A stretch of 64,000 bases of DNA from Gammaproteobacteria bacterium (GTDB lineage Bacteria > Pseudomonadota > Gammaproteobacteria > UBA6429 > Thiohalophilaceae): assembly GCA_022712915.1 (NCBI GenBank), contig JAFLJQ010000098.1, positions 23,830 through 87,829 of the forward strand. The letters run 5' to 3'. The position numbers and the translations under genes are program-made. The notes beneath the pieces are model-generated. The model saw only the letters and a program-made list of their open reading frames with translations. It was not told where the DNA came from and made no database searches. The stretch's first letter is position 1, and every line of letters begins with the position of its first letter. Of the stretch, positions 8,463-16,972 are shown one piece after another.

Positions 8463-9222
8463 CCCACGTACGAGTTATAGAATGATGCCGATAGCGTGAG
8501 GTGATTTTATTACAATCCAGCAAAACAAACACATCCACCACTCCAAATTCGGCATCCAGATATGGTTCTCCACAAATCACGGCGCCTTGTCTAATATAAG
8601 ACTTTAACAAGGTTGGCATAATGACATCTTCACTCACAGGTGTAGACGAATATTTTAGTGGTATAAGAGGACGAACTCGCTGTTCATCTTCTGAATAATG
8701 TTTATTACGTAAAACATGCATGAGTGAATTAATATATTGATCTCCAGTTGACAAAGGTATGCTAGCACAACCGATCAGGTAATCAATCTTGCTCAAAGAA
8801 ACAATTCTGGCAATTCCCTGCCAGAGGATAGTCAGAGCAATGCCACTGCGATAAGCGGGGTGCACACAGGTTCGTCCAATTTCAAGAAACTTGCCGGACA
8901 TATTGATGATGCGGCTAATTTCAAACTCGGTTTCAGAATAAAAACAACCTGTATGAACAATATCAGTGTCAACCAACAGTCGTGTCGTAGCCACAACCTG
9001 ACGAGTTGATTGATCAATCACCATCAGATGCCGACTATAATCATCAAATCTATCCTTGTTAAGCCGGACATCCGATCCTATATTGGTCCCGATCTCATTT
9101 GAAAAAATTTCATATCGAAAACTCAGGCATTTTTCAATTTCCTTCGGATCCTTGGCAATCACCGTAGTAAAACGGTTTTTTTTTCCATACTTAACAGCCA
9201 GATTACTGTTTATATTCATCAT
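8458..9222 (-). CDS. OlsB-like ornithine/acyl-ACP N-acyltransferase (GNAT fold)
   Basis: A 254-residue protein of the COG3176 group, often misnamed putative hemolysin. Recognisable segments are FRYEIFSNEIG near residues 38-48, RFDDYSRHLMV, FEISRIINMSGKFLEIGRTC, VHPAYRSGIALTILWQGIAR and YLIGCASIPLS; the EIGRxCVHPxYR block is the family hallmark. OlsB transfers a 3-hydroxyacyl chain to the alpha-amino group of ornithine to form lyso-ornithine lipid; an OlsA partner is not in the window. Nearby arginine genes make ornithine, but cotranscription is not shown. ATG 9222, behind GAGGATGAA, is preferred over the upstream TTG at 9237. The substrate could be another amine. Confidence 0.65.
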   Translation of the reverse strand: MMNINSNLAVKYGKKNRFTTVIAKDPKEIEKCLSFRYEIFSNEIGTNIGSDVRLNKDRFDDYSRHLMVIDQSTRQVVATTRLLVDTDIVHTGCFYSETEFEISRIINMSGKFLEIGRTCVHPAYRSGIALTILWQGIARIVSLSKIDYLIGCASIPLSTGDQYINSLMHVLRNKHYSEDEQRVRPLIPLKYSSTPVSEDVIMPTLLKSYIRQGAVICGEPYLDAEFGVVDVFVLLDCNKITSRYRHHSITRTWA

Positions 9223-9402
9223 TTCATCCTCATTCAATTTATGATCATAATCTAGGCTACGCAGATTGAATATTTTTTACCCTTTAATGACAATTAGATG
9301 ACATGTGAAAAAAGATGAGATTTAAACTTTTTGTGCAAGCAATCTGATAACTGGAGGTGTAAATGAGATATTTATTTTACCACCTACCTTGGTGATTGAT
9401 GT

Positions 9403-9587
9403 TAAAGAACTTATTTTTCCTTGAATGAACGGAAGTACTACAGGCACGACTGCACAGATGCACGAGGTTGGATGAAGAGAAGAGAAGCCTAAAACCGCAG
9501 TCTATATGGAAGGTAAGAAGATTTGAGTATGAGGTTGACGCTGCTATCGCATACCTGCCAGGGTAAAAAGCCATTTTAGACAAGCCC
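9403..9587 (-). mobile_element. Decayed family A element, copy 4
   Basis: Read on the minus strand from 9587, the sequence begins GGGCTTGTCTAAAATGGC. It continues with stretches alignable to family A: an ACTGCGGTTTTAGGCTTCTC block, CTTCATCCAACCTC and GTCGTGCC, in the same order and spacing. Many substitutions show it is old. It lies between the OlsB-like and beta-helix genes. A short open frame inside it is not considered coding. Boundaries are approximate. Confidence 0.5.
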
Positions 9588-9638
9588 TTTAGCCTACACC
9601 GCGGCTAGAATAAGCCTTGGCATGACAATCCAGTGCAC

Positions 9639-11207
9639 TTATCGTAAAAAAATCTGGATGCCCTGAGGCGGCGTTGGCACCCCCAAAAGTATCAGGGAAT
9701 GATCCTCAAAAGCACCCAAATCAACCACACCTCCCGCCAAAAAGCGAGCCTGAGATCTTTCTGGAGCAAGATACATACGATCGAGGATCACGCCGTCAAG
9801 ATCACTAGTACCTGCATCAACACAAGTAGAAGTAGAAATAAGCGTAAAATCAAACGAGGCAACGTCATTAAAACAGAGAGGTTCTCCCAGGTTCCACTCA
9901 ACAAGAGATACCCCGGTAGAAACTGAAACTGATGCACCCACCTCTGGCGTTCGAATATTGCTCCAACCAGCATTAATCCAGTTAGAACTATCAAATCTTG
10001 CCTGGCCAAAACGATTTAAAATGAATAAATTTGAATCGCCATTTTGATAGATAATGTTATTTTTCATACTGACCGTCTCTTCATTTGTTGACAGGTCAAA
10101 CAGGCGCATGTAATACGCTAAATTCACCGTAGTATTGATATAGACCGTATTATTATAAAAATGCAGAGTGCCTTTTCTATAAATATCCCATACACCGGTA
10201 TCACCACCATAGTGAATCATATTACTTGTAGAGGCCGTAGTTCGATCTACTACGTCATTCACAAATACATTGCCATAGACATAGGTATGTCTAAATTCTG
10301 GCAGTGGTACCAAATAATCATAAGCTTCTTCTGGATCTACCAAATCCAATACACGAGCCCCTGTTTCTATCCAATTGTGTCTAATCACCGTGCCCGCTGA
10401 GCGATCCTTGAGCACTGACCCCACCGCCCCGGACCTCAAACGCCCAAGGTGATTATATTGAAAGGTGATACCAGCTGTCTGGGTATAGATATTATGTTGA
10501 CGGAAACTATCTGGAGTACCATTATCATGGATGTGATTCTTTTCAATCAGAATATTATGCGAAACCTGATTTGCCCCGCCCGGCTTTGACAAAACAAACA
10601 AACCATTACCGTTATCCGTAATTTCACAGTTTCGAACAATTAGGTTATCGACCAATACTGCCCAGATAGCAGCGGCACCATCGCCATAATTTCTCACAAC
10701 TCCTGCACTGTTTGTATACGTATAACCGCTATATGCACCCTCTATTCGGAGGTCTTCAAATGTGATGTGCTGAGGTTTGTAAGTCGCATAAGGATCCGTC
10801 GATGCCCGTTTAATAAGAAAAACCGCCAGAAATTCATCGTATTGTTCACTAAAAAATCCCGCCATATTGGCCGGTGTAGTGGCATTATGACCACTAATGA
10901 TCGGTCGTTCTCCATTAGATCCTCTAATGCCACGGATAACAACAGGTTGCTCCGCTGTCCCCTGAGCACGTAAACCAACCTTTGTGCGGTATGGTTCTGC
11001 TCGATAGTGAATATTAACCGTATCACCTGCAGCTAAGCTAAGCCAGGGAACACCATCGAGCTCAGTCAACGCCTCATCTGGCCCAACATAATAATTGGTA
11101 GCTGTAGCATTTAAAGAAAGCGTCAACATCCATAAGACCAAAAAACACCTCTTATAATCCAAAATCAGGTATTTTAAACCACTCTCTATTGCTATTTTCA
11201 TCATCAT
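9639..11207 (-). CDS. Secreted right-handed parallel beta-helix protein
   Basis: The 522-residue protein has an N-terminal export signal (hydrophobic CFLVLWMLTLSLNATAT near residues 21-37) and then a long series of beta-helix coils. Typical repeated elements are ITFEDLRIEGAYSG, DNLIVRNCEITDNGNG, HNILIEKNHIHDNG and YVYGNVFVND, as in pectate-lyase-like and polysaccharide-binding proteins. The N-terminal WLSLAAGDTVNIHYRAEPY segment is common in this group. A periplasmic or surface role in polysaccharide handling is likely from the family; the substrate and any lyase activity cannot be told. The small lipoprotein gene lies upstream on the same strand. Confidence 0.7.
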   Translation of the reverse strand: MMMKIAIESGLKYLILDYKRCFLVLWMLTLSLNATATNYYVGPDEALTELDGVPWLSLAAGDTVNIHYRAEPYRTKVGLRAQGTAEQPVVIRGIRGSNGERPIISGHNATTPANMAGFFSEQYDEFLAVFLIKRASTDPYATYKPQHITFEDLRIEGAYSGYTYTNSAGVVRNYGDGAAAIWAVLVDNLIVRNCEITDNGNGLFVLSKPGGANQVSHNILIEKNHIHDNGTPDSFRQHNIYTQTAGITFQYNHLGRLRSGAVGSVLKDRSAGTVIRHNWIETGARVLDLVDPEEAYDYLVPLPEFRHTYVYGNVFVNDVVDRTTASTSNMIHYGGDTGVWDIYRKGTLHFYNNTVYINTTVNLAYYMRLFDLSTNEETVSMKNNIIYQNGDSNLFILNRFGQARFDSSNWINAGWSNIRTPEVGASVSVSTGVSLVEWNLGEPLCFNDVASFDFTLISTSTCVDAGTSDLDGVILDRMYLAPERSQARFLAGGVVDLGAFEDHSLILLGVPTPPQGIQIFLR

Positions 11208-11323
11208 AATCTCTTAAAATACGAAATGGAGCCGATTCCCGACATTCTGGATAAACAATGCAGTAAAGAAAAAAACTTGCCCATATTTAATCAAAGATAT
11301 CCTTTTCACCCAGTTTATCCATA

Positions 11324-11746
11324 TCAATATATATCAACACACGAAGGTAAGGATGGGGGTGAAAGTCCAACATAATTAATAGAATACACCTGCAAACAAA
11401 TTGTATCCCCAACACGTAAACCCAAACCGTCACTTTTTAAATCATGAAACATCACTGGCGACTCAGGAGAAAAACCTGCATCCGTTACATTAATATCAAT
11501 CAACTTAGTATGAATGGTTTCCAGTGTCGGCCCTCTAAAAATAGAATAACCCGTTACCATTTCAAGATCTGGGTTTGCACTCCATTTCAGTTCAAGCGTA
11601 CTCATAGATGGACAATTATCGACACAACCAGCAACTGGGGGGGGGGTAGGTGTAGGGGAATCATCACGTTCACCACCACAAGCACTAAGCAACAACACAA
11701 ACATAATAACCAATGCATCCAATATTGTTATATTTGATGAATTCAT
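11324..11746 (-). CDS. Small lipoprotein with fibronectin III-like domain
   Basis: This 140-residue protein has a lipoprotein signal with lipobox LLSAC (Cys near residue 23). A Thr/Pro linker follows (DDSPTPTPPPVAG), then one beta-sandwich domain with LKWSANPDLEMVTGYSIFRG and YSINYVGLSPPS, the pattern of fibronectin type III modules. The linker codons contain a run of ten C on the coding strand (11637-11646), a slippage-prone tract. It is followed by the beta-helix protein on the same strand, 116 bases away, and both may be expressed together at the cell surface. Confidence 0.65.
   Translation of the reverse strand: MNSSNITILDALVIMFVLLLSACGGERDDSPTPTPPPVAGCVDNCPSMSTLELKWSANPDLEMVTGYSIFRGPTLETIHTKLIDINVTDAGFSPESPVMFHDLKSDGLGLRVGDTICLQVYSINYVGLSPPSLPSCVDIY
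11637..11646. repeat. Ten-base poly-G/C tract inside a lipoprotein gene
   Basis: Ten consecutive G on the plus strand, C on the coding strand, within the Pro/Thr linker just after the lipobox. The present length keeps the frame open; gain or loss of one base would truncate the protein about 35 residues in. Confidence 0.85.
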
Positions 11747-12111
11747 ATTGCCTGCCTTTCCAACGTTAACAAATGACTAATTTCAAGAAGGCAATGGTAT
11801 TGCGTTATTCAGGCACTGTAAACAAAAGCATCCGACACGAAGAAACAAAATGTGAACTGCTACTCCAACATCAGACTAATATCACATTAACATCACACTA
11901 ATGTAACACTAATATAACAATTAACGCATGAATAAAATCAAGACCCCAAGCATATTTGCAATAAAGTCTAAGTCTTATTCTCATTCTTAACGAGATATCA
12001 TACCTATCACACGATCATATAAAATTACGAAGTAGATACCTTATTTCAACAACTCAGCAAAATCGCATTGAATTTTTCATCAATTTGACACCATGTAAAA
12101 TTATCAACCAT
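11747..12111. other. AT-rich intergenic stretch, no gene seen
   Basis: This 365-base interval separates the small lipoprotein gene from the end of the glycosyltransferase gene. It contains the triplicated phrase ACATTAACATCACACTAATGTAACACTAATATAAC (11884-11918) in a short imperfect repeat, and it probably holds the lipoprotein promoter. No open frame or RNA was recognised. Confidence 0.4.
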
Positions 12112-13347
12112 TCAAGCTCTTTCCACCGCAAGCCTGCTCGTACACTGCATCACAGAGACATCTGTTTTGACCACTGAACTATAAATATGCTGATAAAAAT
12201 CACGCATTTTTTCGGCCATGATAGGGGATGACCATTGTTTAACATAATCTATAGCTTCAGCTGTCATCAGCTTTTGCCGTGCCTTGTCTTGTAAAACAGT
12301 TACCACCTTGTCCGAAAAATCCTTCGTATCCTCATTTGCAATTATCGCTCCTTTCTGAGGAAAAAGAATATCTTTTGTTCCCATCTCGGCAGTGGATACC
12401 ACGGGCAAGCCCATGGCCATGGCCTCAAGCAATACCAGCCCCTGCATCTCAGTTTTTGAGGAAAAAACAAAAATGTCACCTGCTTGGTAACACTCTAACA
12501 ATTCACTTTCCCTGCTTAAATAACCAATAAAATAAACGCTATCCTGTAATTCGGACTGCTGCACCTTTTTTTGCAAAGATGTTTTTGCTGGCCCTTCACC
12601 TGCAATAAGCAAGATCACTTCAGGTAATATATTTTTTACTTCAGAAAGCACATCGATCAGAAAACCAATATTTTTCTCAAATGCAACACGGCCGATATGC
12701 AGCAGAACAGGACGATCAACAGGAATTTTCTGTTTTTGTAAAAATAACTCACGATTCTTTTTGGGTACATCTGGCATGGTAATGCCGGTTGGAATAATAG
12801 ACATTCGGGTAGAAATGCCGTACTCCTGCAATTTATCTTGCATGGCTGTAGAAGGTACAACCAGAGCATCAAGGCGATTACATTGCGTTCTGGAAAACCA
12901 GCGTGCCGCAAATCGCAACCAGGCCTTGGGCAAAAAGGGAATGTAATGGTAAAAATATTCTTCAAAGAAAGTGTGATAGGTTTCAATCACCGGAACACTC
13001 ATTTTCTTTGCCAATGCCATCCCCATAGAATGAGCAATAAAAGGGGTTTGAATATGGATCAGATCATACCGTCTGCTTGCGAGTATTGTTTCAAGTATAG
13101 TTGATATATCTGCAAGATATTTTTTCTTCAATATCCTGTCTTCGGGGTCAAACATGATTCTGCCAGAAGGCACCCTAATAATATCATTTTCTATATCATA
13201 AATAAGTTTATTATGCCCATCATAGGCAGGGGCAATCAGTGTCGACTCCACACCCAAGGTTAGCAATTCCTTACGAAATGTTTGGATTGAAGTTGAAACG
13301 CCATTGACTCTTGGAAAATAAACGTCAGATACCATTAACACATGCAT
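12112..13347 (-). CDS. GT4-family glycosyltransferase
   Basis: A 411-residue GT-B glycosyltransferase. The N-terminal domain opens with MHVLMVSDVYFPRVNGVSTS, the typical start of lipid-directed mannosyl/glucosyl transferases. The GT4 C-terminal domain has the donor-binding LLHIGRVAFEKNIGFLIDVL segment near residue 205 and the E-x7-E motif region SKTEMQGLVLLEAMAMGLPV near 305-325. ATG 13347 gives the family N-terminus; an in-frame ATG four codons earlier (13359) is also possible. The gene follows a PAP2-type phosphatase, a pairing seen in glycolipid modification loci. The acceptor lipid is not determined. Confidence 0.8.
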   Translation of the reverse strand: MHVLMVSDVYFPRVNGVSTSIQTFRKELLTLGVESTLIAPAYDGHNKLIYDIENDIIRVPSGRIMFDPEDRILKKKYLADISTILETILASRRYDLIHIQTPFIAHSMGMALAKKMSVPVIETYHTFFEEYFYHYIPFLPKAWLRFAARWFSRTQCNRLDALVVPSTAMQDKLQEYGISTRMSIIPTGITMPDVPKKNRELFLQKQKIPVDRPVLLHIGRVAFEKNIGFLIDVLSEVKNILPEVILLIAGEGPAKTSLQKKVQQSELQDSVYFIGYLSRESELLECYQAGDIFVFSSKTEMQGLVLLEAMAMGLPVVSTAEMGTKDILFPQKGAIIANEDTKDFSDKVVTVLQDKARQKLMTAEAIDYVKQWSSPIMAEKMRDFYQHIYSSVVKTDVSVMQCTSRLAVERA

Positions 13348-13368
13348 ATTGTTCACCATTTGTCATAT

Positions 13369-13827
13369 TCAGATGGTCGATATAAGAATAGCTGCCAAGC
13401 ACAAACCGATTGCCGCACCTGCCAGTACATCGATTGGATAATGAAAACCAAGAACCACTCGTGACATCGCGACCAAAAAAGAAAATGGCACCAGTATCCA
13501 AGCTAAAAATGGTACATAATATATGGCAATCAAAGTAAATGAAACGGCGTGCAAAGTATGCCCTGAAGGAAAACTATACTGATCGAGCGGCGCTGTTCCC
13601 AACACAATATTAATACTCTTAACAAAGGGCCTCGGTCTTTCAGTCAAGGATTTGATAAGAGTGTAGATAATGAATCCGGCAACACCAGCCGCAGCCATTC
13701 ATAATGCGACATGTATCGCATCAATACCATAAACTAATGGAATGACTACAATCAAGCCATACCACAACGGCCCATTTCCCATTCGACTTATCAGAGTAAA
13801 CAATTGTCTAATGTATTTTTTCAACAT
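13369..13827 (-). pseudogene. PAP2-superfamily phosphatase interrupted by in-frame TGA
   Basis: One frame runs from ATG 13827 to the stop at 13369, but codon 43 (13701-13699) is TGA, directly followed by ATG 13698. The first 42 codons encode a membrane segment (MLKKYIRQLFTLISRMGNGP, then WYGLIVVIPLVYG). The downstream 109 codons carry the PAP2 motifs: KSLTERPRP near the start, FPSGHTLHA, and SRVVLGFHYPIDVLAG with the catalytic His. Both parts together match a complete small PAP2 protein, so this is a single gene broken by one codon. The downstream part could still be translated from its own ATG, keeping the catalytic residues but losing the first helix. The gene lies next to the glycosyltransferase. 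Confidence 0.75.
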
Positions 13828-14241
13828 GCCGATTAAAGTAGCAACAAACCTGCATCTCAAAGTTGCTAAAACGCTCCAGAAATAATGTGCTTTTAAAAAT
13901 ATTCATATATATCACCTCTGCTAAACAAAATAGGCAAATAATATGACATTTAAATGACTAAAAAATGAATCTGGCATGACAAGTAAAAACCATATCCTTA
14001 CGAAGCCTCATCAATTCCTGAAAAAAAATATCGATTTAAAATAACCGTTATTAATAACGTAAGTACTTACACAATCAAAATATTAAAGTACTACATAAGT
14101 TGATTACCTTACCTTTTAAAACAGGGTCTAAGGCAAAGTAAACCCTCTGATTAATCATTATTCATATGTACTGGATCATTGTAATCATTACGGTTATCTG
14201 TAATATGTATGACAATATAATCCTTGCATGGGGAACCATCT
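13828..14241. other. AT-rich intergenic region upstream of the slp pair
   Basis: About 414 bases with no credible gene. It holds the divergent promoters of the PAP2/glycosyltransferase genes and the slp pair, and two abutting perfect palindromes described separately. Confidence 0.5.
14046..14070. promoter_or_regulatory. Two abutting perfect palindromes, possible operator
   Basis: CGTTATTAATAACG (14046-14059) and GTAAGTACTTAC (14059-14070) are both perfect dyads sharing one base. They lie about 170 bases before the first slp gene and about 220 bases from the divergent PAP2 gene. Tandem dyads in a divergent promoter region suggest a repressor site, but no regulator is identified. Confidence 0.35.
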
Positions 14242-14784
14242 ATGGCCTCACTATCAACCAGATCTGCTTTACTGCGCCACACCATTTTAATGGTGCTTTC
14301 AGGATTGCTAACAGCCTGTGCCACATACATTCCCGATCACATTAAAAATACACCGGCAGAAAACCTGACTCTCACTCAGGTTCAAAATGAACCAAAAAAA
14401 CACCAGGGTAAAATTATCCGCTGGGGAGGCAGTATCATTTCAACTCAAAACCTGATAGACAAGACCCAACTGACAATCCTTGCCCACACACTGAATCAAT
14501 ACGGAGAACCTCAACAGGGTGACCATAGCCATGGTCGCTTTATAGCAATAATCAGCGGCTTTCTAGACCCTGCGATTTATGCTCCAGGCCGGGCCATCAC
14601 CGTTTATGGAAAATTCAACAAACTACTGAATAAAAATATCGATAGTTTTGAATACCACTATCCACTGGTCGATGTAACGCATACTTATTTATGGGATGTC
14701 TCAAAAAAATACAATTACTATGACCACCCCTACTGGTATGATCCTTGGTATCCATATTACTACCCTTCCTGGCAACGTCGTTAA
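14242..14784 (+). CDS. Slp-family outer-membrane lipoprotein
   Basis: The 180-residue product has a lipoprotein signal ending in LLTAC (Cys near 26). The Slp domain follows, with the characteristic HQGKIIRWGGSIISTQNL block (near 60) and GRAITVYGKFN. The C-terminus is a Tyr/Trp/Pro-rich tail (YDHPYWYDPWYPYYYPSW). Slp proteins are starvation- or carbon-limitation-induced outer membrane lipoproteins of unclear mechanism. ATG 14242 behind GGGGAA is preferred over the TTG at 14224. A second slp gene follows six bases later. Confidence 0.85.
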   Translation: MASLSTRSALLRHTILMVLSGLLTACATYIPDHIKNTPAENLTLTQVQNEPKKHQGKIIRWGGSIISTQNLIDKTQLTILAHTLNQYGEPQQGDHSHGRFIAIISGFLDPAIYAPGRAITVYGKFNKLLNKNIDSFEYHYPLVDVTHTYLWDVSKKYNYYDHPYWYDPWYPYYYPSWQRR

Positions 14785-14790
14785 GCAAAT

Positions 14791-15279
14791 ATGAATAGCC
14801 GTTTTATAGCATTTCTTTACATTTTAGTATTGCTCACGGCCTGTGCCCAACTGCCCAAATTTGACACCCGGCAGGTTGACAAAAACCTGTTCCCAAGCCA
14901 TATCGCACATGACATAAAAAACCTCAGAGGCAAGACCGTAATGTGGGGTGGCACGATCATTTCCGGAAAAAACTTAAAAGACTCCACCCGCCTGGAGGTA
15001 CTAGCCTACCCACTAGATGGTGATGGCTGGCCAGGACAAGATCAAAAACCCCTAGGCCGGTTCTTTTTATCCGAACAAGGCTACCTGGAAACTGCTGACT
15101 ATTCCAAAGGCCGGATCATAACCGTGGTCGGTACAGTTCAAGATATAGAACAAGGTAAGGTCGGCGAATCTCCCTATATCTATCCTGTACTCCAGAGCCA
15201 ACAACTCCACCTGTGGGATAAAATAGATCAAAAAAGCAATACCGGCGTCCAATTTGGCATAGGCATCATGTTTCGCTAG
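14791..15279 (+). CDS. Second Slp-family outer-membrane lipoprotein
   Basis: This 162-residue paralogue of the preceding protein has lipobox LLTAC (Cys near 18) and the same RGKTVMWGGTIISGKNL and GRIITVVGTVQ blocks. It ends with a DKIDQKSNTGVQFGIGIMF tail in place of the aromatic tail, which looks like a beta-strand ending. The six-base spacing to the upstream copy indicates one transcript. The tandem pair most likely arose by duplication and then diverged at the C-terminus. Confidence 0.85.
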   Translation: MNSRFIAFLYILVLLTACAQLPKFDTRQVDKNLFPSHIAHDIKNLRGKTVMWGGTIISGKNLKDSTRLEVLAYPLDGDGWPGQDQKPLGRFFLSEQGYLETADYSKGRIITVVGTVQDIEQGKVGESPYIYPVLQSQQLHLWDKIDQKSNTGVQFGIGIMFR

Positions 15280-15322
15280 CCCCCCTTCCCAGCCGGTATA
15301 AAACATTGATAAACTGACATAA

Positions 15323-15581
15323 GGGCGCTTCTATTAAATGCACTTTTCACCCACAGGGGCACAAGTCCGCGATAACCACGTCAGCGCAGTGCTTAAATCC
15401 TCATGTATGTCATATACACGGCTGTTCTAGGATTCTGGCTCCATGCTTCATCCAATCTCCTGCTCTGACCTCCATGGAGGGAGGAAATGCAAAAGGATTG
15501 TATGGAACAATCCTTGCCATGCAATCGTGCACGCGGTCCTTCCTTGCTCTCACAAAAAAACCTCTATTTATAGAAGCGTCC
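15323..15581 (+). mobile_element. Family A MITE-like element, copy 2 (complete)
   Basis: A complete 259-base copy running from GGGCGCTTCTATTAAATGCA to TATTTATAGAAGCGTCC, whose ends are inverted repeats. It is flanked by ATAA on both sides (15319-15322 and 15582-15585), a probable 4-bp target duplication. Internally a perfect 9-bp stem AAGGATTGT/ACAATCCTT (15493-15515, loop ATGGA) could fold as RNA or cruciform. It has no open frame of note and lies between the slp pair and argA. Confidence 0.85.
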
Positions 15582-15640
15582 ATAAGCCATTAAATGCTAT
15601 AGTATTTTCATATTCATAACTAAACCGGTTTCAGATCAGC

Positions 15641-16966
15641 TTGGACAACCATCAACACAATTCAGAATACGTACGCTGGTTTCGTAATTCCTCTCCGTAC
15701 ATCAATGCCTTTCGCGGTCGAACCTTCGTGGTCGCCTTCGGTGGAGAAATGCTCACAGATGCCCAGTTTGCACCTCTGGTTCATGATATAGCCCTGCTCA
15801 ACAGCCTCGGCGTCAGGCTGGTACTGGTGCACGGGGCACGGCCACAAATCGAACAACGACTCAATGAAAGAGGAATCGAGCTCAAATATGCAAATAGCCT
15901 GCGCATCACAGATGACGAAGCCCTCAAATGCGTCAAAGAAGCTGCAGGCAGTATGCGGATCGAAATCGAATCCCTGCTCTCCATGGGCGTCAGCAATACG
16001 CCCATGGACAGTGCAGACATCCGGGTTGTATCCGGCAATTATGTTACGGCTCAACCTCTGGGCATCCGTGATGGAGTAGATTATCTGCATACCGGTGAAG
16101 TCAGAAGTATCGACGCCGAGGCCGTCCACTGGCAACTGGATGATGGAGCCATCGTATTATTGTCCCCCATCGGCTACTCACCCACAGGTGAAGTTTTTAA
16201 CCTCAGCGCCGAAGATATCGCCACAGCAGCCGCCATTCAATTACAAGCAGACAAACTCATTTGCCTGATAGATAGCGAAGGCATCAATGATGAGCAACAA
16301 CGGCTACTGCGTGAACTAACCTTGCCAGAAGCCCAAAAACAACTAACTCAAAACCAGCCTGCACTGGCTCCTGATGTTATCCGATACCTGCGCAGTGCCA
16401 TTACTGTATGCCAAGCCGGTATCCCTCGCACTCACCTTATCAGCCGGCATATCGATGGTGGCATCCTGCTGGAACTGTTTACCCGCGATGGTATTGGCCT
16501 ATTAATCACCGCCGAAAATTTTGAAGATACTCGCCTAGCGGCAATCGATGATGTGGGTGGATTACTAGAACTCATCGCCCCTCTAGAAAAAAATGGCACA
16601 TTGATGCGGCGGTCACGTGAACGGCTAGAAATGGAAATCGAGCATTTCATCGTCGTCGAACGTGATGGTATGATCATCGCCTGCGCCGCACTCTATCCCT
16701 ATAAAAAGGAAAAAATAGCCGAGTTGGCCTGCTTGGCGGTGCACCCGGACTACCGAAAAAAAAATCGTGGCGATATATTATATAACTACCTGGAAAAACA
16801 GGCCAAACAACGGGGTCTGCAAAAATTATTTGTGCTTACCACCCGCACAGCACACTGGTTTCAGGAACGGGGCTTTAATGAAATCGATATAAAACAACTT
16901 CCGATAGAAAAACAAGCCTTATATAACTATCAACGCAACTCCAAAGTATTTATGAAAAAAATATAA
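15641..16966 (+). CDS. argA: Amino-acid N-acetyltransferase (N-acetylglutamate synthase)
   Basis: First enzyme of arginine synthesis, acetylating glutamate. The 441 residues follow the E. coli ArgA layout: an amino-acid-kinase-like domain (about 20-280, with RGRTFVVAFGGEML and LVLVHGARPQI) that usually binds arginine as inhibitor, and a GNAT domain (about 295-440, with LACLAVHPDYRKKNRGDIL and HWFQERGFNEID). Alignment to E. coli supports the TTG start at 15641, as no ATG lies before the conserved RWFRNSSPYINAFRG segment; the ribosome binding site is poor. dam follows at once. Confidence 0.92.
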   Translation: MDNHQHNSEYVRWFRNSSPYINAFRGRTFVVAFGGEMLTDAQFAPLVHDIALLNSLGVRLVLVHGARPQIEQRLNERGIELKYANSLRITDDEALKCVKEAAGSMRIEIESLLSMGVSNTPMDSADIRVVSGNYVTAQPLGIRDGVDYLHTGEVRSIDAEAVHWQLDDGAIVLLSPIGYSPTGEVFNLSAEDIATAAAIQLQADKLICLIDSEGINDEQQRLLRELTLPEAQKQLTQNQPALAPDVIRYLRSAITVCQAGIPRTHLISRHIDGGILLELFTRDGIGLLITAENFEDTRLAAIDDVGGLLELIAPLEKNGTLMRRSRERLEMEIEHFIVVERDGMIIACAALYPYKKEKIAELACLAVHPDYRKKNRGDILYNYLEKQAKQRGLQKLFVLTTRTAHWFQERGFNEIDIKQLPIEKQALYNYQRNSKVFMKKI

Positions 16967-16972
16967 GTGGTT

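Noticed and set aside
8458..9222. Hemolysin label for the OlsB-like protein
   Set aside because: The GNAT-like acyltransferase block with EIGRTCVHP is diagnostic; no toxin features are present.
9377..9583. A 68-codon minus-strand frame
   Set aside because: It lies wholly within a decayed family A element and is composed of element sequence.
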